Source of the DNA: Tetracentron sinense
Taxonomy: Eukaryota; Streptophyta; Magnoliopsida; Trochodendrales; Trochodendraceae
Direction of reading: 5' to 3'
DNA: 64,000 bases
Assembly (NCBI GenBank): GCA_015143295.1
Contig: CM026562.1
Coordinates: forward strand, 12,738,041-12,802,040
Shown: piece after piece, positions 55,775 through 64,000 of the stretch
Layout: every line of letters begins with the position of its first letter
Position numbering within the stretch: position 1 is the stretch's first letter
Notes under the pieces: model-generated
Database searches by the model: none
What the model saw: only the letters and a program-made list of their open reading frames with translations
Told to the model about the DNA's origin: nothing
Made by a program: the position numbers and the translations under genes

Positions 55775-56221
55775 GAAGGATAAGCCGCCTTTTCTATGAT
55801 TGTCTCAAGCGTATCATAGACCAATTTGCTGTTAACCAAAAACTGAGATACCCTTCAATCGACGGCTCCCATTTCGCCACAGGTTGTCCCTCAGGTTCCT
55901 TCTCCCCTTCTTTCGCTTGATCCTTTTTGTATGCAATTTCATCGCCACAAATCTCATTTCTTCCACAAACCCCTTCGCTTCACCTGGGTATCGCTTCTTC
56001 GGCTTCTCAGCCGTAGTTGCCGAAACAACAACAGTGTTGAAAGGCATATCTACAGTTCCATGGCTACTTCTCTGAAGAAAACACTTCCGTCTCAAAACCC
56101 CAGATTGGAAATTAGAGTTTTTGAGAGAAACAGAGATGAAAGTGGTTCGAACTCTCCTGGTTTTGATGGGGTTTTGATTTAAAAGGGGCTGAGATTGAGA
56201 AATGGGTGTTGCAGAAGCCAT
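55775..56221 (-). pseudogene. HO1-like: Heme oxygenase 1-like 5' fragment
   Basis: From ATG at 56221 the minus strand encodes MASATPISQSQPLLNQNP, a plastid-transit-like Ser/Arg-rich start. Then come KPKKRYPGEAKGFVEEMRF and VAMKLHTK, the strongly conserved N-terminal part of plant heme oxygenase. That chloroplast enzyme opens heme to biliverdin for phytochrome chromophore. After LHTK a frameshift puts DQAKEGEKEPEGQPVAKWEP in another frame. One further base is missing in the T-run near 55834. Similarity ends near 55775 (YDTLETIIEKAAYPSY), with no splice donor there. Most of the protein and the heme His site downstream are absent, so this is a truncated, non-functional copy. Confidence 0.82.
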
Positions 56222-56548
56222 TGACAGATGGGGTTTTTGAAGCGTAGAAGAAAAACCAAAGAGAGATGATGGGGTTGTTTTGCCTTGAATTGCAAGCTGA
56301 GTGTGTCTCTTGAAGTAAACGATGAATCAAAGAACCAGTAAAAGCTTCCATCGGTATGGGTTTGCCTGCTATCGTCCATTAATACTATTTTCTTTGCTCC
56401 ATTGCTCGTTTACGCCGGAGACGAAAAGACTGTTTTGGAAATGTATTTCCATGAAGATCGAACGAAATAGAGACTTTCTTGGAAAGAGGAAAATGAATCA
56501 TTTGGGTTTTGGGTTTATCTATAACCGCACCAGAAGAAATAAATGAGA

Positions 56549-56928
56549 AAGGGACGTATTCTTCTCCAGTTGTAACCGGTTTTGCCAAAACCGGTTACGC
56601 CGATGAGGTGGCCACATGTCTCTTTTGACACCTCTTAACTATGGTTAAGATTCACTCATTCCTAAGGTTCATTTACGTATTTTTGGTTTTTAGAAAAAAA
56701 GAATAAATTTTTTTGTTATCTGTGGTTAAAATTTACCAACTCTTAAGGTTAATTTTTTTTAAATATTTTTTCTAAAAACCAAAGAGAGGTGGGTGAACCC
56801 TAAAGGTAGGTAAATCTTAACCTCAGTTAAGGGGTGTAAAAAGGGACATGTGGTGACCACAGGGTTGTAACCGGTTTTGCCCAAAACCGGTTACAACTTG
56901 AGAAGATCACCAATCAATGAGAAATTGA
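56549..56928. mobile_element. Fold-back MITE with AACCGGTT palindromes
   Basis: Long imperfect inverted repeats of over 100 bp face each other. Both begin with agttgtaaccggttttg, and each end itself holds a palindrome of about 27 bp centred at 56584 and 56882. The inner arms share ccacatgt and cttaact/ggttaag. A 13-bp direct repeat gaaataaatgaga flanks the unit (56536-56548 and 56929-56941). It lies upstream of the heme oxygenase start. Family is unknown. Confidence 0.65.
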
Positions 56929-57418
56929 GAAATAAATGAGAGATGAAGACTTGGGTGACTTGGCAACTAAAACTCAAAAAGCAACTCAAATAGGGTCCAC
57001 ATTGGCACCCTAATTTCTTTAGTGTGTATATATATATATATTTGACTTAGTTGATTTCTTTGTTTGAATTTTAAGTATGATAGTGATAATCTATTCTAAT
57101 ACAACTATATAATAGATGGTATCCATGTGGAACCCTTCACAAGCTTTCATTTGAGTTTCATGCTGTTTCCATGTGTCACATATTCTCTCTCCTCACATGT
57201 CTCTCTTCTTAAATTTTTAGATTTAATAAAAATTTATTAAATATCTTTATTTTTTCTCTCTATATTCGTCTCCCGAGGAAACCCTCTTTCTCCCCAATTA
57301 ATGATAGATTAATTAATATTAATCCCCTCCTCTCTCTATCCATTCATTTCCCCCAAGAAAAACATTATTTCTTTCTCTCTATCTATAAAGTCCATATTTT
57401 AGAATTGGCTTATTCCGT

Positions 57419-58582
57419 TGTCAAAATAGTGAGTATAGTGAGTCTTGTGTTATTGCCTACAAGCATCCAAGACAAGTAAAGATGAAGACCGAAGAAGATC
57501 AATTGAAGACATTTCAATCATCACCTTCGTTTCACTCCATAGGATGGTAAGTGACCTAGATACCATATTACCTTAGGTGGATTGACCTAGAAAAATTTGT
57601 TTACCTTAAATGGTTAGCAGCTTGCCATCGGTTGAAGCTTTCGAGTCAAAATAGGCAAAATCGCCTCTCTATCATCAAAGTTGTATTTTGGTCATTTTCA
57701 TTCATCCAAAATTTTGAAACTTTTAGCGTAGATTCTAGATGACCTAAAGTAACTATGTTTCGAGCTCTCTAGATTTATTCAAGGTTTAGTGGTAAAACTG
57801 TAAATAAGGTGAATAGTAACCACGTGTGAATAGTATCTCATGAATAGTGTTTTTTAACAATTCTAAACAATTTCTAATTCTGTTATTGCTTATATAAGTG
57901 AGGATTTGGTCCTCATTCAACCCTAAGAGAGTTTCTATTGAGATATTTTGGCTTCCTAAACTCATTCTCCCCTCCTCTTCCACCCTAGAGTATGCAAGAC
58001 TTTGTTTGATTTTTCTTGCTTGTTTATTCCTATTGTTGGGAATTCAAATTAGGTTTTTTTAATTGAACAACCATCAACCCATTTTGTAAAGAACAACTTG
58101 GTCGGAGTAATCCGAAGCATTTACGAAGGAGATCAATCCGAGGAAGATCATGGTTATTTAGTAGGTGAAATCCAAAGCCTTCATTGACGGAGATTGATCT
58201 TTGGAGACCATGGTTTGTAGAGACACAAAGAGAAGAACAAGCTACTGCGGTAGATTACGAGTCTTGCGAGATCGTGATTGTTTTTCGAGGCATGGATGAT
58301 TGATACCTAAAGATCGTAGTGTCGAGTCAAGTTGAGTACAGTTCGAGTCTTGTAAGTATTTGTTACTTGGTTTTAGTGATATCTCTTGCTGGACTAGGTC
58401 CCGTGGTTCCAGGTTTCCACATAAAAATACATCGTGTTGTGGTTTGTTTGTTTCCCTTATTCTATACTTTATTGTTCATCCTCCCTTAGTTAATAATTTA
58501 ATTGTTAATCATATAAGGGTTGATAAACTTTTAGGGAGACTTAGTCACCCCCTTGAGTTTGTGAGTTCTCAACTCAAACATT
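57419..58582 (+). repeat. Probable copia LTR remnant
   Basis: Contains ctaggtcccgtggttcc and ttccacataaaaat, then gttgataaac, ggagacttagtcacccc near the right end. This run of motifs is typical of SIRE/Tork-type copia LTR ends, and the first is shared with the copia LTRs at 21559 and 23238. No duplication or coding region is attached. Borders are approximate. Confidence 0.5.
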
Positions 58583-58606
58583 GTTTTGGAGTTCACTGGA
58601 TTTTTC

Positions 58607-58607
58607 A

Positions 58608-58639
<32 letters not shown>

Positions 58640-58640
58640 A
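58607..58640. repeat. Microsatellite (CTAT)n
   Basis: About eight perfect CTAT units. Confidence 0.95.
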
Positions 58641-58922
58641 CTGATTTGGAAGACTGGCATTGTGTTCGATTCGAAAGGCTTGGTTTTCCAAATTGTTTAA
58701 ACTCTTTGCGCTTATTTGGTATTCGAAACACCCCTACTACTTCTTTAAAAAGCAGGCGCAGTCCTCTCATGTCTCCCTCCTTTATTTTTACTCTCTCTCT
58801 CCCTTCATTCCCCTCTCAAAACTGAAAGTATGCCTCTTTTTAATTTTAGAAAAACAGTTTTGGGGGGACATACATCGAATCCCAAGATCTGACTAAGATT
58901 CTAATTGATTTTATTCAATGAA

Positions 58923-61900
58923 TGTTGAAATAACAATCACCTTTGCGACTTTGATATTGTTAAGTCAAATCCACGTTTAGAACAATGCTTGCAAAACTTC
59001 ACAAGTGTAAAGTCTCATTCGCGATCCACACAAACTTTCTTTTTACTTTAAAGTTTTCTCTAATGGAAGCTAATGGCCCTTCCAAATTTCAACTCTATGA
59101 TCTTTTTTCTTTTCTTGAATCTCAAGATCCTTTCTTGATTTAACAAGATTGGTTCTGCTTTTGCTCAACAGAAAAACTCAAACCAAGAGAAGAAGAGAGA
59201 GTGGCCGTACACTTCAAGAGAGAAGAGAGAGGGGCGTGAGATTGAGGAGAGGGAGAGAGAAAATGTGGAGCTTGGAGAGAATTCCAAGGGGTGGGCGTCC
59301 ACCCTTTATATAGATTTCCTCTTGGATTGCTTTGCTTGCAATCCAAGACTCCTCATCCTTATCCTAATCCAATTAGGATTCCTCAAAGTTTCTTTTCTTA
59401 ATTACTCCTAATTAATTAGGAGTAATCTTTAAAAGAAACTAACCTTATCCATTGGTAACTAACTAATCTTATCCTTATCTAATAAGGAATCTTGAATTAG
59501 TAACTAACTAATGGAATCTCATTTAATTAGGGAATCTTTAATTAGTAACTAAGTAACTAACCTTATCCTTATCTAATAAAGAGTTAGTTAATTGAAAACT
59601 AATTAAACAAAAGTCCACATCTTGAAGTGGGCGTCCCACCCTAAGTGGGCCCCACTTCCACAAGCCCCTTTAAGGGTTCACAAACCCTTAGGTCATTTTT
59701 TATCTTTTATCAAAATCCCCAATGGGTCCTACTCATTTGGTTTATCACATCCAATGTGATTTCACCTATTAGAGCTTCACTATACTATATAGTGATTACT
59801 TAGAGAAATTAATTAATTTAATTAATAATTAAATTAAAAGCTTTAAGAAGATCCTAGTGTGTGAGATTTAAAGGGATCTCCTATTTCTGGTTGTGGGACC
59901 AAGTGCTTAACCTTCTTGGTTAAAGCATTGTTACTAGGAAATCATTTCTTACAATTCCATTAGGATTATAGAATTTTATCTATGTCCCTGGACTTCCACT
60001 AATCACAATAATGTCTACTAACACAATGTGACTAACCCCCAGAAATTAAAGAATTACTTACAGGTATTTCTATCACAAGATTAATTTACAGATGCATCCC
60101 TCCACTTCTAATATTGTTATAAGCTTACGGGACAATATCTTATACTGTCTTTAATCCCTAGCTTATATTGAGAACTCATTCTCTTTGACACTTTTAGTCA
60201 AACTTAGACTTTCAAAACTATTTTAGAAATTCTTTAAAAGAAATAATAATTACATTTCCTTTACACAGAAAATAAACTCCTCGATAAAACCATTTCATCG
60301 ATAAATACCAGCGCTGGGTTTTTCAAGTCCGATTTTGACAAGTATCAACTCAATATTAATTACTCTAGAAGAGTAGTGGAATCTTTGTTGAGTATACACA
60401 CACTTCTTCTAATATAGCGTACATAATTCAACAAGCCTGTATTTAGTCCGATGTGTTGGACATTGACGATTGGCTACATCAAAGCTATATAGGCAAATAC
60501 TAGAGAAGATGTCGACCTCTCAGGTTAAGGACAGTCTGTCAAATGGACTATCCTAAATATATGGACTGCATATTTCTAAGGATATCCCCTAAGCGATCCA
60601 GTTGCAATATTAGTACTTCTTACCATGGTTTAAAATATCGATACGTATCGATCAATACGGGCCAATACGTATCCTGTTTGGAGCTACTCGATACACTGAT
60701 ATGCTGATAAAAAAAATTCCCCCATATCAAACCGATACATGCTCGATATTTTTTTAATTTATTTTTTTCTCCTTCCATTTACACTTGCATCCACAACACA
60801 AACCTCATACGTACACCTTATTTATATAAAATATTATTTAAGTAAATGATTTGAAATTAATATAACTTTCATTTACTTAAGATATTAATATGAAAATAAG
60901 GTTATCCCCTCATTTGAATTCAATAAAAAAAATTCTTTATTCAAATTCCTGAAGAATAAAAAGTCAACTTTCAGTTCAAGAATAAAATCTTCTTTTTAGC
61001 ACATTTTAGGGACTAGGTCAAAATTTCAACTTTCAAATTATAAGATATTTCTCAGATATCAAAATTTCATAAACTTTATTATACAAAAAATTACCAAAAC
61101 CCAAAAGTTTGACAAATAATTCTCATACTTTAATCTTAACTCTTAAGAAATATTTTCATCTACAAGGTCAAAAAGTCAACTAACAGTGTAACAATTCAGC
61201 ATAAAAAGACTTACATTAAGCTTAAAATTTATGGTTGTAATTCAATACATTCGTAGTTAACTCATTGAATATAAGGTTTTAATAGCTAAATTGTTTTTCT
61301 TATACTTAGCTAAATGAATATGGTTTGTATATTTCATACATTTTTATCAGCATAACATGCACGCCTTATTTAACTTATAAAATTCTCAACTATCATATGT
61401 ATGATTATAAACATAATTTGAGATCTTCATTTAGTTTGTTAATAGCTTATATTTGCATTAAAAGAAATTTTATAGAAGGTACCCAAGTTTTTCATTGCGT
61501 ATCAAGCATTTCTTAGCGTATCCTGACTTTTTTCGTCGTATCCATCCGATACGGTCCGATAAGTCGATACGTATCCTGTTTTGGACTTACCGATACGGCA
61601 ATTGATACCGATATTTTGAACCATGCTTCTTACTTATATCCACATATTAGTCAAGAGATCATTCTCTCAGTGATTGAGATTCATCACTCCATCATATGGA
61701 ACTAACAATGTGTAAGTTAGTAGGAAAACATTATCCAGATGTATCCTAAATAATTTAAAACAATTCTAGGTCTACAAGGAACCGGAAAACCAAATCTCCT
61801 TAGCAATTAGTTAATAACTAATTGAATGGTTTTCCTACAATGTTACCTAAGGGACAAAGTAGTCTCATCTAATGAGATACTTTTAATATGTTACCCAATG

Positions 61901-61993
61901 TAGAAGACAATGTGTGAATGTAAAATATGTTTTTATTGATTAAGTAGACTCATACAATTCCAGAATGGCTTTCGTGGGCATATATGTCTAACA
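58923..61993 (-). repeat. Probable reverse LTR, split by a MITE
   Basis: On the minus strand it starts TGTTAGACATATATGCCC and ends TTATTTCAACA, with the matching ends TGTT and AACA. A GA-rich leader and tttatatag near 59305-59315 suggest a promoter region. Without the MITE it is about 2.06 kb. No flanking duplication, primer site or polypurine tract could be seen, so it may be a solo or remnant LTR. Confidence 0.45.
60624..61625. mobile_element. 1-kb MITE with 8-bp target duplication
   Basis: The ends are inverted repeats, CATGGTTTAAAATATCGATA on the left and its near complement on the right (CATGGTTCAAAATATCGGTA when reversed). The 8-bp duplication CTTCTTAC (60616-60623 and 61626-61633) is exact. 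An 8-bp duplication suggests the hAT or Mutator groups. The AT-rich interior has no transposase. It interrupts the LTR-like sequence. Confidence 0.85.
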
Positions 61994-62603
61994 AAAACCA
62001 CTTAAATGTTTTCCTTCTATCTATCTTCTCTTACTATTCCACTAATAATCACATCTTGGATTTAGTTATAGTACCCGCAACTGGAGAACAAGGTAGGTGA
62101 AGCAGAAACACAAAAAAAATTATGGAGTTTACGACACTACGTGGTATAGGTTGTTGCGCCAACAAGAGTACAACCAATGAGAGTGCTCTAATTTTCCTCT
62201 AATATGTGAATCATTCCTTAATGACAGTCCCTAAGTTTGGATGGTAATCCTTTTACAGCCGTTTCTCCTTCATATTTTATACTTTTAATATTTCTTATTT
62301 TTCATAAAACCTATAATTGTTGCAAAAGGAATGCCCACCGGAACTATTGTAGATGCTTTGTCCACCGAGAAACATAGGGAAGAGCTTTGAGTCTATTGAA
62401 ACTGTTGAACTCTTTGCCTACAGGGAAACATAGATGAAGGACTTTGAGTCTGACTTAGTCAAAAATAGAATTTTTCGTCAATTGTCCGGGAACTTTTGCC
62501 CCTAAATAGGGTGGGGATGGGAACCCTCTGAGACTTCCATATATTTTGATGACTTTACCATACTTATCCAAAAGAAAGAACACACCATTTCCAGTAGTTT
62601 ATA
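61994..62603. other. No recognisable feature
   Basis: AT-rich intergenic-like sequence. A diverged duplication around gaaacataggga and gactttgagtct is seen at about 62340-62450. Confidence 0.4.
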
Positions 62604-64000
62604 TGTAGAGCTCCGGAATTTAGGTTCACTGCTCATGTTAATAGTGTTGTGAATAGTGCTGTGAATAGTGCCTTCAAGGCCTAAAGCCTTAATGAAATTG
62701 TGGTTTCATGTTTTTTTATGACATGAGGTTTTGAATGAATCAAAATATGCATGGAAAGTGTTTTGGGGGGTTAAGGATAAATGAAAAATGAGAGTATAAC
62801 ATACTCCAAGTGTCAAAGAAATGGATGCCTAAACATACCCTCAACTTTAAAGAGCTCTAGAATTCTCTCCGCTGATCGGAATTGAGTGATTCTTAAATTT
62901 TTGGAAAGGTATTGAAACCCTCTTCAAGGTTCATGTTTACCATTTTTTCAGATTTTGAGTCGAGATTAGGTCAAACGTCAGATTTCCGGAAACGAATCTG
63001 CTGAAAATCTGGGCTACTGAAATCTATTTTCGGACCAGTCAGCTTTATGGGCAATTTGGTCCACGAATAAAGAAATATTAGAAATTTTACAAAACATGAA
63101 AGTTATTCCCCTTTAAAAGAAGAATTCAACGCAAGTTCAATCGTCAAAATCAGATAAGTGAGTCAAAAGTTATGGTCGAAATATTAAAGCGGGAAAAACC
63201 CAGGCCTGTCATAACTTCACTAGTCGACAAGTGGACTTCACTAGTCGACGAGTGAGCATCACTCGTCGACGAGTCAGCCCCGAAAATGCCAACAACGACC
63301 CTGTAACAGCCTAGAACTCTTCCACCGACCTTGGGAGATATTTTGGGATATCTTCCTAAGATATTTTGGGATTTTTGACAACCTTTAGACTATAAATAGG
63401 GTCTGAATTTCGTGTATAAGGGTTACCAAACCCTTGAATGTAACTGAGAGAGATATTGAAGGAGAAGAAGAAGAAGAGAAACTTCGTTCCTTTCCAATTG
63501 TTCTTCCCCAAGCTCAAGTGAGTTTCCAACCTTGTCAAGCTTCCTTCCTTTAAAGTTCTTAAGCTCACAAATCATCACTAAGGTGATTTCAAAGCTTGGA
63601 ATTTCTCCAAGGAAATTTTGTGCGTGTTCTTGAAGAATGAGGTTTTCAAACCCAGATTTTCCAAATCTTCAACCAACCTTTCCTCAAGCTTGATTCAGTC
63701 CACAGAAATGTAAAAACTTCATTTTTAAGGTAGATACACTCTACTAGATTTTATGTCATAACCCATATTGTAAAATTAAGAAAAAAATCGTTATTTGTGA
63801 TGTGAGTTAACTTGTGATGCCTCTATGCCTTCACCCAAAGCATGAAAAACATGGATTCCTACTACTTAGTAATTATGTGATGATTCAACTGAGAAAAGCA
63901 TGATTAAAAGACTGAGTTTTATGGAAAACCAAGAAGAAAACCTATGTGCTTTGACGAAAACTATAGAAAATCCTACTAGTCATGATATGATAATTCTATG
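62604..64000 (+). repeat. Gypsy LTR F, 5' part, runs off the window
   Basis: Starts TGTAGAGCTCCGGA like the B LTRs. It contains the conserved block (about 63128-63180), an array of ACTCGTCGACGAGT-type palindromes (63222-63272), a TATA box and a leader with aggtagatacactctac. The micro-ORF region would lie beyond the right edge. Confidence 0.8.
63391..63399 (+). promoter_or_regulatory. TATA box of LTR F
   Basis: TATAAATAG follows the palindrome array by about 120 bp, as in LTRs C and D. Confidence 0.6.

Noticed and set aside
55832..56221. Functional heme oxygenase gene
   Set aside because: Two frame breaks occur within the first exon, and the sequence ends without a donor site; the catalytic part is missing.
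57786..57983. Minus-strand ORF of 65 codons
   Set aside because: It lies in a probable copia LTR and shows no conserved features.

Overview
The window is repeat-dominated nuclear DNA of a flowering plant, most likely a eudicot. Almost everything in it is transposable-element sequence: nested Ty3/gypsy chromoviruses of the Tekay (Del) type, SIRE-like Ty1/copia elements, a decayed Ogre/Tat element, two Helitrons and several small elements. The only host-gene-like sequence is a broken 5' fragment of a chloroplast heme oxygenase gene and a decayed DUF1985-like gene. No complete host gene, rRNA or tRNA gene was found. I cannot name the species.

Layout. 1-4612: 3' end of a SIRE-like copia element, itself split by a gypsy solo LTR (663-3111, TSD ATTAT). 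That copia sits in the integrase region of gypsy element C, whose last codons (4613-5160) and 3' LTR (5251-7801) follow. 8072-10574: reverse gypsy solo LTR D. 10575-19606: decayed Ogre/Tat element (PBS, ORF1, gag, pro, RT, RNases H, start of integrase), cut off at 19606. 19607-24458: reverse, truncated SIRE-like copia with a solo LTR of its own family inside its gag. 25419-47712: solo LTR E (reverse, TSD ATAAT), split by complete Tekay element B (27524-47619, TSD TTCCA), whose gag is split by complete Tekay element A (31042-40747, TSD CATAT). 47716-50720: Helitron with a broken helicase. 50800-64000: DUF1985-like pseudogene, a SINE candidate, microsatellites, a short Helitron, the heme oxygenase fragment, two MITE-like elements, copia LTR remnants, and the start of gypsy LTR F.

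How the parts relate. The insertion order Helitron, then E, then B, then A is fixed by nesting and target-site duplications. It agrees with LTR divergence judged by eye: about 1% between the two A LTRs and about 2% in the B stretches compared. Both A and B now carry in-frame stop codons, so neither looks autonomous.

The most interesting signals lie in the chromovirus LTRs and the gag-pro junction. (1) Every LTR that reaches the relevant region carries a 35-46 codon ORF, beginning MSAG or a close variant and containing PWVEEEY or a close variant. It differs mainly at synonymous sites, and it follows one hairpin and precedes another. (2) A and B share a GT-AG intron at the gag-pro boundary. Splicing restores one gag-pol frame, while the unspliced RNA stops a few codons into the intron. 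(3) A palindrome-bearing promoter cassette is shared by the unrelated copia and gypsy LTRs.
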